In this document: positions 28,709 through 42,073 of the stretch, in pieces | Numbering within the stretch: position 1 is the first letter of the stretch | How the letters are laid out: each line of letters opens with the position of its first letter | NCBI GenBank assembly: GCA_009869945.1 | Contig: WIXG01000260.1 | Coordinates: 50,536-114,535, forward strand | Direction of reading: 5' to 3' | From: Mesaphorura yosii | Taxonomy: Eukaryota > Arthropoda > Collembola > Poduromorpha > Tullbergiidae | DNA length: 64,000 nt | Notes under the pieces: generated by a model | What the model was told of the DNA's origin: nothing | What the model saw: only the letters and a program-made list of their open reading frames with translations | Databases searched by the model: none | Translations under genes and position numbers: made by a program

Positions 28709-30102
28709 AATTCGTTTCTATTCTCTCGATTTTGCGTCGGGAAATCACCGAAATCACACTAAATCACATTCACTGAGAGTCTGCCGCGGGGCTCCGGCAT
28801 GAATGCATTTTCCGGCTGTCGCAGAGTCTTGGCGGCGGTCTCCGGCCACTAAAATGTAGCTCACCTCCCGCACTTCATCTTCTCCACAGCAGTGCAGTGT
28901 GAGTCCACTGAATTAATCTCCACTTTCTCACTCGCTGTCACTAAAACGTCGTGAATCGTGCCAAATGCTAAATCGAGTTCATCCACAGGAAAAAACTCTT
29001 AAATCCTTTTCAAATCCGAGTCGAAAAACACTAATTACCATCAGACTTTTAATTAAAACTCCCGAGACAGCAGGCAATTTGTGGGAGTCACGACTGCTCG
29101 AGTTCGTACGTCAGTCGGCCGTCGTCTTTGCGCACGGGAAGATGAACGTTGACTGAAGTCTTGAGTCTCGTTTCTCGAGCCTAGCGTACTTTGTTGGGGG
29201 AAGCGTGAGACTTTTCATTCAGCGTTCAGCCAGCTAACATCGACGAGGTGGTCAAATTTTGCAAACTGCAAACGCTTCTTGACGTGGGGAAGAAACTACT
29301 GCCAAGACGTTTACAATGCAGTGCAACGTTTCTGTGCAAAGTTCAGAGACGTGCTGCACTCTGCGACTGCGAAAATCGAGTCGTGCTCTGAAGATTGCAT
29401 TCACTTTTCTCAGCAGCAGCGGCGGCAGACGCACGTCTTCTCAGTCTTCTGAGAGAGTTAAAGTAGAGGATTTCAAGACAGATCTCGAATTTAGTGCATC
29501 ACTATGACGAGGAATCCATCGTAATTGTCATCATTTTCTCTTTTATTACGCAGAAATTCACTTAAAAAAGTTATTAAGAGACACAGAAATGGAAAATGAG
29601 AGCGAAAAAAGCTCTCAGCAGGAAACAATCACAGAACCGAAATTGAAGATTCTCCGAGCAAAGCTTAAGGTTTTGATAAAAATTCCAGCCGACATCCGCC
29701 TCTTTTTATTAATCACAACTCACTCGCGCAATTCTCAGAGGATTTTTTGCAGGGCGCGGACACGCGAGTACAAATTAAGCCAAATGGGTGGGGTCCACAT
29801 TTTTCACTTGTTTACAGTCTAATTTTGGTGCGGAAATTGAATCCGAGCGCAAGGTGAACTACTTTCTAAAGCAGCAGTCTTGAGCGAGTTTAATTCCTAG
29901 AGCGTGCGCTTAATTGAGGAAACGTGAGGACGATTGCTGGAGCTCCTGTCCATGACCGCCACGTGCTCGTGCAATGATTTCGAAAATGATATTGGTCGAA
30001 TATTTGAGAATCGAAAATAAGTTACGCGGTTTTATTTACAACGAGACCGTATCACAAAAATCGAGTATACAAAACAAAACACCATCCCAGCCAAAATCAC
30101 TC
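28709..30102. other. Intergenic: 5' of Pro-rich gene and 3' of TM2D1
   Basis: I see no supported gene. Promoter and 5' UTR of the minus-strand Pro-rich gene should lie in the left half, and the TM2D1 3' UTR at the right end. Short open frames here have no family similarity I can recognise. Confidence 0.5.
30031..30036 (-). terminator. Poly(A) signal of TM2D1
   Basis: Minus-strand AATAAA about 67 nt after the TM2D1 stop codon. Confidence 0.65.
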
Positions 30103-30936
30103 TCATCCTGCCCCTCCCCCACCGCCCACACTCGTGAACCAGTCCTGCCTCCCAACAATGTAACTCACGTTATCTGACCGGAGCACCTCCACCCCAGGCC
30201 CATAGTACGGAATTACGAGGTGGGAGCCGTCGATGGGGCGGAGGTTCCCAGTCGCGACGAGGATGATGTCGACGAGGACGCCGACGAGCATGAAACCGAG
30301 GGTGAAGAACTTGAGGGCTGCGGTGGCGGGGTGGCCGAGGTACCTGCCGAGGGTGAAGGTTCAGCTTAGTCGGGGATTTCTATTATAGATGATTCTTAAA
30401 ATCACTTACCACCGGTCAGCCCCGAACACACCCAGGAAGACGGAGAGGAGGAGGGCCGTGTTGTACGAGTAGCCGTTCCTGTAATTTTATACAACAGGAA
30501 CTTGAATTCGGAGTCCTAACTCGGATTAGGAGTTTTCAGCTGAAACCACGTAAATGTAAAGAAACTCACGTCCAACGGCACTCAATATCTCTTGTAAACG
30601 TCCTGTTCATCGTCTCCCTGCACACGAGGCCCTCGACGGCGGTGCAGGTCACTGCGAGTGTGGGGAATTACAAGTTATAAATTGAAACTGAGTTGGTTTA
30701 GTGACTCACTCTTCGTCACCCCATCCCGGCTGCACTCAAACGGCTGTTGCGTCTCTGGATCGATCGCCCCCGTCGCGTTACACAGGAACTGGCCGAGGAG
30801 GAGGCTGGAGCAGTCGACCTGTGCCAGATTACAATTATGAAACCTACTCGGTGGCCTAAAACAAGGTGAATGTGTGATTGAAGACGCTCACCAGGCAGGA
30901 GAGCCCGTTATCCAACGGATCATCACAGCCAATCAT
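30103..30936 (-). CDS. TM2D1: TM2 domain-containing protein 1
   Basis: Five minus-strand exons (30892-30936, 30710-30818, 30570-30651, 30410-30478, 30103-30343) give 181 aa. A Cys-rich lumenal region (CSSLLLGQFLC, later VTCTAVEGLVC, IECRW) is followed by the TM2 module. Its first helix ends in the DRF-like motif (GADRWYLG), and the second helix (ALKFFTLGFMLVGVLVDIIL) is followed by PIDGSHLVIPYYG. The tail VLRSDN...RQDW resembles the insect TM2D1 (biscotti) tail. Family members are two-pass membrane proteins linked to Notch signalling and to phagocytic or amyloid biology. The Met at 30936 is the first one in frame but leaves no signal peptide, and a stop lies just upstream. A signal-like stretch exists in another frame upstream, so the true start may be at 31012. 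Confidence 0.85.
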
Positions 30937-31952
30937 CGTTCCATTTAAGGATCAAAGATAAGAGCAAGAAATTCTGATGCAATCTCCTCTTCAGTAAACT
31001 AGACCAAAACATTAAAAAAAGAAATTGATGAATAGAACGGGAGAGATTGATTTCCCTTCAGATTTCGTTACCGAATCGCAATAAATTCCAAGATGAATGC
31101 AGAGTCCACAAGTTTTAGGTCAGCTCGGTGAATTAAGTCGTCACCTCGAATTTCCAGTGTCAAAACTTCTCAGCTGAGTGACAATAACAGCTAACAGCAG
31201 AATATCAGCAACTTGAGCTCGTAATAAAGATTTTTTGAAGGTGAGCGCAACTGCTGCGCTGCCCGCACGAGGATTCAAGAGAGAAGAGCCCAAGCACTGT
31301 TGCTACTCATTCGCCTCGGGACACTTTCATCATTCCAAGCCAGCCAGCTAAGCTTCACGTCTCGCTCTCTGCTCGCCTTTGACATTCCATCGCAGTGATC
31401 GTATCACAACAGCAGCGGCCACTACCACCAAAGTACACCAAAAGCAAAGTGCAATGAACACAAAAGAGAAGAGACAAATATTCATCCCATTTGCGTGTGT
31501 ATTGTGGATTGTGGCTGATATCAAAACCCGTGCCGTGACTGGGTTGGAATTTCTCGCACTTGCACTGTGTGGAAAGTGAATTGAAGCCTGGGTAGCTGGC
31601 TGGCTTGGCTTGTTGCCCTTTGCTTAAGAGTTACGACTGCTTTCTTGTCTGTCTTCTTGGATGAAGATAAAGCATCATTTGAGGGTGTGTTTGAATCCCG
31701 TCTTCGTGCTTTTGATCTCTTGTGGCTTTGACTTTTGTGTTCGTCCGTGGTGTTTACTTGCTTGAGAAACTGGAAGTGGGAAGCCAGTTTTGGAAGATTG
31801 GAGATCAAGAGTTAGGCAGAGACTCATTCGTCCAGGCGAATTCCATCCGTTGAATTTGTACTATTTGGAGTTGAAGTGATTACAGATTCAAAAACCCAAC
31901 CGAATTTTGAAGTTCATCGTCCACCTCGTAGCAAAAAACGAAATTGGAGAAG
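30937..31952. other. Divergent intergenic region TM2D1 / PATJ
   Basis: TM2D1 and PATJ are transcribed away from each other, and about 1 kb separates their start codons. Promoters for both should lie here. The part next to TM2D1 (30940-31012) probably encodes its signal peptide in a shifted frame. No other gene was seen. Confidence 0.5.
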
Positions 31953-34900
31953 ATGCCACTCTGCGCGGGTAGGCTACGATCATGCTACTATTTAGTTATT
32001 TAGCAGCCATTTGTACTTAATTTAATTCGTACTCCATTCGCAGAAGTCGACCAATGCCTGTCCCTCATCGACAAGGTGCAGTCGCGAGTCGTCACTGCTG
32101 GTGGTCGCCAGGCGCAGGAGGGTCTCGACTCGAGGCTCCTCACACAAGTAAATAATGACATCAACACGATCCTCTCCGTGCTGAAGAACCCCGTGTTTCG
32201 GAGGATGTGCAAGATTCAGGTAGGACACTAAAATAGCATTTAAGGTGGATCATTTCTAACAATTTCGTCCTCGCCACTCCCACAGGACACCGTCACCGAG
32301 CTGGGAAACACCCTAGCACGCCACCCTTCCGTGACTACCTCTGATTTCGACATCACGCCAGAGGGGAACTTAATACTGAAGGTCACCCCTCCCGTCGAGC
32401 GCTCCATCCGCCCCTCATTCGAAGTCAAGTCGAGCAGCGGCAAGCCGAACTCCACCGCTCTGAAAGTGAGTACCTTGCGATCGATGCGCTTTGGGATTTT
32501 GGAGTAGCAAAAAGTGTTGTGATCAGAAATACATTATATGAAATTTACAGAGCCCTCCGCCGACGAAGGAGGAGGCAAGGACAGGGCCGCCGTACGCGAA
32601 GGAGTTTGAACGCGTGTTGGCGAAGGCGAGTCAGGGGAGGAGTCTCCACTCGATTCGGGTGAGTGAATTGTGAATTGTATGGTCGGAATGGAAGGAATTC
32701 TGATTTAATTCGAAACTGATTTGCAGCTCTTCAAGACGGATGGCAGTTCGCTCGGGTTCAGCGTCGTGGGGCTGAAGAGCCAGGAGAAGGGAGAGCTTGG
32801 GATCTTTGTGCAGGAGATCCAGCCGGGAGGGATCGCAGCGAGGTAACGTTTTCAGATTCATTTGCATTGACTTGCTTAAAGTTGGTAGAATTGTGGTAGT
32901 CTTTAATACTTCTAAGAGTAGACAATGGCAGTTCATCGAGTAATCTCGCAAGCGCATAATTCAAAGGGCATTTTGAATGAATCGTCCAGCTCATCATTTT
33001 TCTAGTATGCAAAAGGCAGGCTACAGAAATTTCCCAACTTTCTGACATCTGTCAGCGACAGCGTCTTAGGCAAAAGGTACTGAAAGACGTGTGGACACAA
33101 ACGCCCACGCACTGCTCCGTATTTACTTTATTTACACGCTCGAGTCAGTGTTTATCTTTCCGCAATCGGCGTGACCCATCTGCTCCTCAGCACTGGCCAT
33201 GTGGCTTTCATTCTCGCACGAGAAGATTTGTGGCCCAGATTCCAGTGAGAGGATGCGATTTCATGATTTCGCGATCTGCTTGCATGTTCAAAACAGCACG
33301 CGAGCCCAGCACAAACAGCAGCAGAGCTCCTGGCTCGCGCCTAGCTTTTTAGCAGCAGAAGGAGTCTTGTCTTTGAGCGCATGCCAACTGCCGTGCTTCT
33401 TCGTGCACGGCAGCAGTGAAAATCCTATTTGCATGTTGATGGTTCTGTTCACTCTGCCGAGAGAAAGTCAGGAGCCCAGCCCAGCTCAGTCCCAAAAAGT
33501 AGTCCACCTTGCGCAGCAATCGAATCGAGAATCGATACCGTCGCCGTCTTCGGCCCATAACACGACGACCAAGCGACTGCTCGCGACTTTCTCTCACGAG
33601 CAGAGAGAAAGTAGAAAGCATATCCGAGTGCACGCCAGTGAAGTAAATGAGCGGATTGCATGTGCTGCGGTGAAGAGAGAAAGCGAGGCAGGGCTGGACT
33701 TCCGCGTTACTGCCCGCTGCAAAGAAAGAAAGTGACTACAATAAACCCATTTCGTGAATAAAACACGAGAACGAACGGACAGACAGAGGAAAAGTGAAAA
33801 GTGTAGATTTTAAGGCTACTCAGGGCACAAGTAAATATTCTAACCTTATTTATTGTAAAGAGCGCGGCGACTCCGCTTTAATTACTAGTAGAAAGTTAGA
33901 AAGTCTGCAATTAAACTCGACGAGGGCTGTCGTGAGCTTTCTCCGAAATTATTCTTAAGAGTAGTGCAACCTAATCCATATCTCTCGATAATCTCTTAAC
34001 CATTTTCTAGAACTTGTCAGTGTACTTTACTTCTTTGACCAACAATTCTTACCTTCTTCCAGTTAAATCTTAATACTCGTGTCTATCTCGTCGTGTGTGT
34101 AAATTAAAGTGCCGCAAATCCAGAAAAGAAGTGCAATAATCCAGACTCTGCCTTTTACGCTCGTTGCTCGTACATGTTTGTGAATTTGTGTGATGGTGGT
34201 GCTATGAAACTCGAGTTCTTCTTACCCGTTCTTTAATTAGGTTTTTGAAAGGTAGCGCAATGAGAAATCACAATTTCTTTTGCCTTTATTTAGTATTCTA
34301 ATCACACCCTATCTTTTTCACTCCCGCAGAGATGGCTCACTCCGCGTCTCGGACCAGATCCTCGCCATCGACGGCCAGCCCCTTGACTCGGCCATCACAC
34401 ACCAGCAGGCGATCGGAGTGCTGCAGCAGACGAGGGGCGAGGTCGAGATTGTAGTCGCGAGGGCGCAGGAGACCGCAACAACACAGTCCACTGCTGCTGC
34501 GGAGCCTACCGGGGGCGCGGCCGTCGTCGAACCACCGCTGCCCTGCCCTGCTCCCACTGCAACTGCAGCAGTACAGCAGCCACCGCCCATCGTAAAGCAA
34601 CCGAGCGAAGAAAAGCAAGAAATGGTCCTCAGCACGGAGTGGGCCGAGGTGGAGGTCGTCGAACTTGTTAATGATGGGACTGGGCTCGGCTTTGGGATTA
34701 TCGGAGGGAGGAGCACGGGGGTCGTTGTAAAAACAATACTCCCAGGTGGGGTGGCTGATCGGTGCGGAAGGCTGCAGAGGTGAGAACTTTCGAGAGGCAT
34801 TGAGCATTGATCTATTGATCACTTTAATCACAACAATTCCTATTAACTTCCGCAGTGGCGACCACATCCTCCAAATCGGAGACGTCCACCTCGTCGGTAT

Positions 34901-37900
34901 GGGCTCGGAGCAAGTAGCAGCAGTCCTCCGCCAATGTGGCCAGACAGTCCGCCTCGTCGTCGCCCGCCCCGTAGAGCCCTCCTCCCCCGACCTCGTCAAC
35001 AGCCCCGTACCCATCGTGCCCACCAAAGTGCTCGGAGACCCGGAGGAGCTGGAGCGCCACCTGATGCAGGCCAATGGCTACCACGGAGAACTCTACAGCA
35101 ATGGGACGGGGTATGAGCTTCCAGAAGTGGAGATTGTAGACGTGGAGCTGAGGAAGGACTCGCATGGGCTGGGGATCACGATCGCTGGTTACGTATGCGA
35201 GAAGGAGGAGCTCTCCGGCATCTTCATCAAATCAATCAGCGAAGGCTCTGCGGCTGACCTCTCCCGCAAAATCGCCATAAATGACCGGATCGTCGAAGTG
35301 GACGGCCAACCGTTGCAAGGCTACACGAACCACCAGGCGGTTGAGGTGCTTCGTCAGACAGGCCACACCGTTGCACTAAAATTAGAGCGCTACCACCACG
35401 GCTCAAAGTACGACCAGCTGCAATCGGCAATCAGCCACAGCGAACGCTCTGAGAAGCCGCCGACTCCTTCAAGCGTGAGCGCGGTGAGCCTCCCTCAGGT
35501 CCCAGTTGACTCGGACGAGGAAGCTTACGAAGAGCCACCGCCACCACGCGCCGGGTCGGAGATGGACTTGGAAGACTTGGAGATGCTCATCGATACTCGC
35601 TACGAAGGGGAGATCCTGCCCACTGTTGAGGCTGCTATCAATGCGAAGTGGAGTAAAATCATGGGGAGCGGGTGCGAGATTGTCGTAGCGCAGTTGTCGA
35701 AAGCGAGGGATGGTGGTGGGTTGGGGATCAGCCTGGAGGGGACGGTCGATGTTGAGGACGGGAGAGAAGTGCGTCCTCACCACTATATAAGGAGCATTCT
35801 GGCCGATGGGCCGGTGGGGAGGAGTGGGAGACTTAATAGTGGGGATGAGCTGCTCGAGGTCAACGGCCGCCGCCTCCTCGGCCTCAACCATGTCGAAGTG
35901 GTCAGCATCCTAAAAGACCTTCCGATGCACGTCCGCCTCGTCTGCGCCCGTCGCCCTGGCCAACCCCCACCATCCCGCCCCATCGACACGGCGCAGGAGC
36001 GGGGCGCCTTCGCAGGCCGCAACATCCTCGGCGGTAGCCTCCAGAACCTTTTCCAATCGTCAGACAGGATGGTCAAAGCAAAATCCGATGGCTCCCTCGC
36101 ATCGACCGGAACCACGGAAACGAGTCTGAGCAAACTAAAGTCACGATCGCTGGAGCCCCTTTCTGGGCTCGCAATGTGGAGCTCCGAGCCGCACATCATC
36201 GAGCTTGTGAAAGGGGACAGGGGACTTGGGTTCTCAATTCTCGACTATCAGGATCCGATGAACCCGGCAGAGACGGTGATTGTCATTCGGAGTTTGGTTC
36301 CTGGTGGGGTTGCTCAGCAGGATCAGCGGCTGATTCCTGGGGATCGATTGCTGGCGGTGAATGATGTGAATTTAGAGAATGCGAGCTTGGACCAGGCGGT
36401 TCAGGCGCTGAAGGGTGAGTGTGAAGACTTTTACTTCTTATCTTGCCCGAGCTTCCAGTGATGTTTGACCGGTGTATTTTCCCGCAGGCGCCCCCAAAGG
36501 AGTCGTCCGTATCATCGTGGCCAAACCGCTTCCGCTCCCGGACACGACCCCGACGCAGAGCTTCGATGAGACTCCACCGCCTCCGCTCCCGAGCACGCCA
36601 CCCCCGGCGCAGGAGGCTTACAAGGGTGTTGTGGAGATGGAGGAGTACCAAGTAATGCTCGAGGATTTAGACAGCTCGTTTGCTTGAGATTGAGAAGCGT
36701 CCCGATTCTTTTGTCCTTTGCTATTGATTTATGCTAATTCTAATTCAGTAACTATCGCTTCCATTCCTTGATTTGCTTGATTATTTTTTTGCTAGCATAA
36801 TTTCTTTGCATGATTCTTTACAGGGTAATAAAAATCTTTTGCTGAGAATTTTTCTTTTGTGCATTTCTGCATGACTTTTCGCCGTTCTTCTAGCTTCTTT
36901 CCCAATCTAGCAAGTGGCTTCTGAGATATTATTTCTCGCCGGTATGAGCCCCGCCTTTTTTCTCACCCGTATGACTCCGCTAAAGATTGTGCTAATACTC
37001 GTCGTTCTTTCAGCTCACCCAACCTCCACCACCTCCAGTCATCCCCACCGAGCGCCTCATCAGCACCGCCCCGTCCCCGCCAGAACCACCTCCCCCGCTC
37101 GCCCCACTGCCACCGCTACCGGCCGCCCTCGACCGGACCATCCGAGTCCGCAAGGCGGAGGACCAACTCGGAGTAAACGTGGAGCTCGCCGATGGCGGGG
37201 CGAATGGGCTTTTGATAACGGGGCTCGCCAACACAGGGGCCATTGCGAGCGATGGGCGGCTGCAGGTTGGAGACTACATTCTATCTTTGAATGGGGAGTC
37301 CCTTCGTGGAGTGAGCCCAGCTGAGGCGAAGGCGGTGCTTAGGCGAGTGCAGCAGCAGGGCGTGGGCGAGTTGACAGTCTCCTACATTCCGTACGGGGAC
37401 GCACTCGTGCATAAAGAAACCATGGTACAGAAGTCGATGGTGGAGGAGCGGGCGAGGAGTCCAGCGGACGGAAAGGAGGAGGAGCACGCCAAGCCTGCTG
37501 CAGCGACTCCCGTGCAAATGGAGCCCCCACCTCCAAAACCCAGTCAGACGAGCACGCTGTATATAAACACGGCCCGGACTCCTGCCACCCAGCCACAAGT
37601 GCAGAAGCGAGTCGTCACCCACGTCACAATTTTCCCATCGCCGCCGCCAGCAGCAGCTACAACGGTGGAGCAGCCGCAGCGCGTCACCGCCAAGATAACA
37701 GCCGGCCCAGTCACTTCACGCGTGCAGCGAGAAGATTCGGTCGATGACGACTCGAGCAGCAAGCAGGCGAGCAAGGATGACAGCAAGAGCAAGGATAGTT
37801 CGAGCGATGGGTTGCTCGCGAAGCACTGGGGCCCTGAACGCAGTGTGCTGGTGGAGAAGGAAATGGGCAAGAGTCTGGGGATCAGTATTGTTGGAGGAAA

Positions 37901-40900
37901 GGTGGATCTGTACGGCCAGGAGGGAAGCAGCGCGGCCATTTCCGGGATCTTCATCAAGAACGTGCTTGCAAACAGTCCAGCGGGGAGGACAGGCCAATTG
38001 AAGGTGAATTCTTGATTAACAGATCACAGGCCATTTCAAGTATTTCACATTCGACCCTGTTTTTCCATTTATTCGTAGACCGGCGACCGGATCCTCGCCG
38101 TGGACTCGATCGACCTGCGATCGGCGAGCCACGAACGGGCCGTGGAGGTGATTCGGGCGGCAGGAAACCCCGTCCGCTTCCTCGTGCAGTCGCTCGTTCA
38201 GTGGGTGAGTGCAGAATTTGTAATTGTCATTGTAGACTTGGCGTTGGCGTTCTTCCGACACTCACTTTTCTTCACTTCTTCCTCATTCTCACTGTCTCTT
38301 CTCTCTTTTCTTTTCCTTTGCGGCCGTCCGCAGTCCGGCCTGAGCACGGAGGAGTCGGAGACTTCGAAATCGGAGGACACGGACACGAAATCAAAATCAC
38401 AAGCCCAATCCCAGTCGACGGCGACAGAAAGCTCAAAGACAACGACGACGAGCAGCAGCAGCAGCACGACGACGACGACTCAAACTAATAAGAAGGAGTC
38501 TGGCTCGGCGAGTAGTTCTTCGAGCAGCAGCAGCAGCGCCGAGAGCGAGAAAATCACGCAGAAGAGGGACGGAGGCGAGGAAAGCGAAGGCTGCGAAGAT
38601 GACCCTTTCCAGCAGCAGCAGCAGAAGGAGGAAGAAAGTGGAGGGCAGCAGCAGGAGGTATACTTTTGCTACTAAGGCTTTTGTGCGGTGGCTTTCCTTT
38701 TTGTGCTTGGCTTCTTTGACACTTTGTGTGTGTGTGTGCGGGCGAGGGTTTTGTGGGCTTGAGTTTTGGTTTTGGAGTGGCGGCGGTGGCAGTGGGCTAG
38801 TTTGCTTGAGACAGCGGTTGAGCCAGTTTTACGTGCAGGTTTTTGTTTTCCCAGGTCTTTTATTTTGACGTGACCTTTGTTTTCAACTTTTCTTGTACCG
38901 ACACGAGACAAACGTTTTCAAACGTAGCAGTACAGAAATTAGCCAGTCAATTAGAAATCTCTTCTGGAAGGTTGACCCAATTCTCTCTTTTGTTTGTGTC
39001 TTACAGTAAGAATCGATGGACCCGTCTCTCTCCTCTGTCTCTCTGTCCACCCGCCACCGCCGCCTGTCTCTGTGCCTGCGAGCCGCCTTTCTCGCCACTG
39101 CTCAGTCCAAAAGCACATTGCGGCTCAGAAGCGCCGCACTACAGAATACAAAAGGGTCTACAAAGGGCAGGCTGCTCCCAGAATTGAGAATATCTCTTGG
39201 CGTTTGGACCGCCGGAATTTGCTCATTTCCCAAGTCTTAACTGTAGAATTTTAAAATACTGAGAATAAAAGGGGAATCGAGGGAATCACTTTTAATGTTG
39301 CTCGTCTCTGCATTTTTGAACGCACGCGCACGCTGCTTTCCACTTGCATTCGTTCACTCTGCCGACACCGGCATTAGTATTAAGATTTTCTGTCTCTTTA
39401 ATGCAAGAAGAGGGAATCGCTCGCTGCAGAGGAGGACACACCAGTAGAAGAATTGATTCCGCCACAGGAATCATCCTCCTCCCCACCGCATTCGTCCGAG
39501 GAGGACGACGACCTCGTGACCGGCTGCGACCTGGGAAGGACGATCAACAGGAATGGGATTGAGGTACTGTTGAATTGATTGTAGCGTAGCGCTTCCTTGC
39601 TCCAGCATAGAATTGTATTAAACGACCAAATCTTCCAATCCTGCAGATCGACCGCTCCAGCGCCGCCGCCCTGAAACACTCACCCGCAGCCGCTCCATCG
39701 GAGGAAGACGAGTTTGGCTACACCGCCTCCAAAATAGAGCGCAAATGGGGCGAGCTCGTGAGGCGTGCGGGGGAAGAGGACGGCTCCTCCGCTGAGTTGA
39801 TTGTTGTGGATCTGAAAAGAGGGCCGCACGGGCTTGGCATCAGCCTCGCGGGGCATAAAAACAGATTAAAGATGGCCGTCTTCGTCGTGGGTGAGTGCAG
39901 TTATAATTTTGGCTTAAGCTTCACTGAAAAACATGGCAGGACACGTTACAAGTGTGCACGATTTCACAGGCCTCAACCCCTCCGGCACCGCTTTCGCCTC
40001 CTCCGCCCTCCGCGTCGGCGACGAGATCCTGGAAGTGAACGGGCGCGTTCTACACGCTCGGAGCCACCTGAACGCCTCCGCACTCATCAAAAGCCTTCCG
40101 CAGCAGCACATAAAAATAGTAGCCCTCCGCAGATGCAGCGCAATGAACGATTTATCCGTACGGCCAGTCCTCCAGTTTCCCGCCCCGCAGCAAGAAGAGG
40201 AAGAAGTGCACTACAGCCCCTCCCGCTTCCCCGGCCTCCGCTCCATCCACCTCCGAAAACCAGAGTCTGGCTCTGGGCTCGGACTGATGATCATGGAGGG
40301 ACGGCACACTGAATTGGGGAAGGGCATCTTCGTCTCCGACCTCCAACGAGGCAGCGTGGCAGAGCAGGCGGGCCTCCTCGTTGGCGATCTGATACTCAAT
40401 GTCAATGGGGAGGAGCTCCTGGGGGCTGATTACGAGCAGGCGGCTGGAGTGCTCAAGAAAGCTGAAGGGAAAGTGAGCATGATTGTTTGCAATGCGGCGA
40501 GGGCGGCAGTGGAGCCGCAGAACGGGCGGCCGAAGATTCCTCCGAAACCTGTCACGCTTCCAACGGGGGCTGTGAGTGCTGCGGCGGCAAAGACCCCATC
40601 GCCTTCTAAATTGACCAGTTTGCTGTCTACGCTGAGGAAGTCACCGAGCCCCACGAGCGCCACAGCGAATGAGGTGCCGAGCATAGAGACTGTCCTCAGC
40701 ACGGCCGCTCCTCCACTGCGAACGTCACCCCACTCGACGATTTCGAGGCAGACGGCGGACCCTGCAGTTTGTCCTATTGTGCCCGGGAGGGAGACGACCA
40801 TCGAGATTATAAAAGACAGGGGCTTGGGCCTGAGCATTTTAGGGGGTGTGGACACCGTGCTGGTAAGGCCCGCCAATATTCAAATGCATGTAAACTTTTG

Positions 40901-42073
40901 AATAATCCAACTTCCCCGCAGGGCTCCATCATAATCCAAGAAGTCTACCCCGACGGAGCCGCAGCGAAGGACGGTCGCCTCCACCCAGGAGACACCCTAA
41001 TTTACGTTAATAATGAGGACTTCCAGCAAATCACCCATTCGCGTGCCCTCGCAGCTCTCCGCCAGACCCCGACACGGTTAAAGATGGTAGTGTACAGGGA
41101 GCAAGTGCAGGAGGAAGACTTGTACGACGTGCACGAGGTCGAGCTTGTGAAAAAGTTTGGGAAAGGGCTCGGCCTCTCAATCGTGGCGAGGAAAAACGGG
41201 AAGGGCGTTTTTATTTCTGATGTGGTGGCGGGTGGCGAGGCGGAGATTGACGGGCGGTTGGTGAAGGTGATTATCAGAACCGTAGAAAGCAGGACACTGT
41301 TATTGGAGTGCTAAACTCGTTTTTATTGATTTCTGCGCAGGGAGACCGGATCCTCTCCGTGAACGGGAAGGACCTGAAGGAGGCGACACAGGAGGAGGCC
41401 GCCTCCGTGCTCAAGACGGCGATGGGGGCTATCCACATCGCAGTTGGGCGGTTCAGAACGAAGAAAATGTCTACTTCGGGGTCGGGCAGTGGGCTCCAAC
41501 AGTTGGCGGAGGAGGAAGGCGGTGGAGGGTGAGTCTTTGCTTTCTTTTACTTAAGGGGTATCCATGCTTAACACGCTGCTTCTACTCTCCTTCCTGCTGC
41601 TGCTGCTTCATTAATGGTGCTGGGCACTGCTGTAGGCAATAAACACTGACGCTGGGGGGTAAGGGACTTAAAATCTTAATCTCAATCGACCAATTCGATA
41701 ATCAAGAATTCTACTCCACAGAAGCTGTGACGACTGTGACCCTTCCATCACATCGAATGGTTCTCCTCCCGCTGCTCCCACACCGGAGCAGCTGGACACG
41801 TCCTTTGATCCATCTGAACCCCGCAACATCATCCTTCATCGTACAGCCGACGGGCTCGGATTCTCCATCGTCGGCGGCTATTCCTCCCCACACGGGAATC
41901 TCCCGATCTACGTCAAGACGGTCTTCGAGAGAGGAGCCGCCTGCGGGCGCCTGAAGCGGGGTGACCAAATCCTCGCCGTTGACGATAAAGAGCTGGATGG
42001 GTTGACTCATGGGGAGGTTGTCGGCGTGCTTAAACGAGTTGGGGACGTCGTCAAGTTGAGGGTCGTGAGCTGA
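31953..42073 (+). CDS. PATJ: PATJ/MUPP1-type scaffold: L27 plus twelve PDZ domains
   Basis: Scaffold of the Crumbs-Pals1 apical polarity complex and of junctions. Seventeen exons give 2128 aa: 31953-31968, 32044-32219, 32286-32465, 32551-32658, 32727-32842, 34330-34779, 34856-36414, 36488-36651, 37014-38003, 38079-38204, 38334-38657, 39408-39563, 39647-39890, 39970-40862, 40922-41266, 41341-41528, 41722-42073. The N-terminal L27 (about residues 5-65, with [11 protein letters not shown]) would bind Pals1. PDZ domains follow at about 32730-34480, 34645-34975, 35120-35390, 35670-35955, 36180-36525, 37135-37390, 37830-38195, 39795-40135, 40220-40495, 40795-41100, 41135-41455 and 41820-42070. Most carry GLGF-like carboxylate loops. 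Between PDZ7 and PDZ8 lies a Ser/Thr/Gln-rich linker. Human PATJ has ten PDZs, MUPP1 thirteen and fly Patj four, so either vertebrate name could apply. The tiny first exon is supported by phase and start context only. Confidence 0.92.
32843..34329 (+). other. 1.5-kb intron splitting PDZ1 of PATJ
   Basis: The largest intron of PATJ. Open frames exist around 33199-33735 but look like chance, and nothing else was recognised. Confidence 0.6.
36652..36832 (+). other. Candidate alternative 3' terminus of PATJ after PDZ5
   Basis: If the donor after 36651 is not used, the frame continues for 12 codons (ending LEDLDSSFA) to a TGA at 36685-36687. An AATAAA follows at 36827-36832, before the next exon at 37014. 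This would give a short isoform with L27 and PDZ1-5. Confidence 0.4.

Noticed and set aside
33199-33735. 178-codon frame in the PATJ intron
   Set aside because: It lies wholly in an intron between two halves of PDZ1, with no splice logic or known domain.
38440-38560. CAG/AGC triplet runs as a mobile or satellite repeat
   Set aside because: They encode the Ser/Thr/Gln linker of PATJ in frame and are ordinary coding microsatellites.
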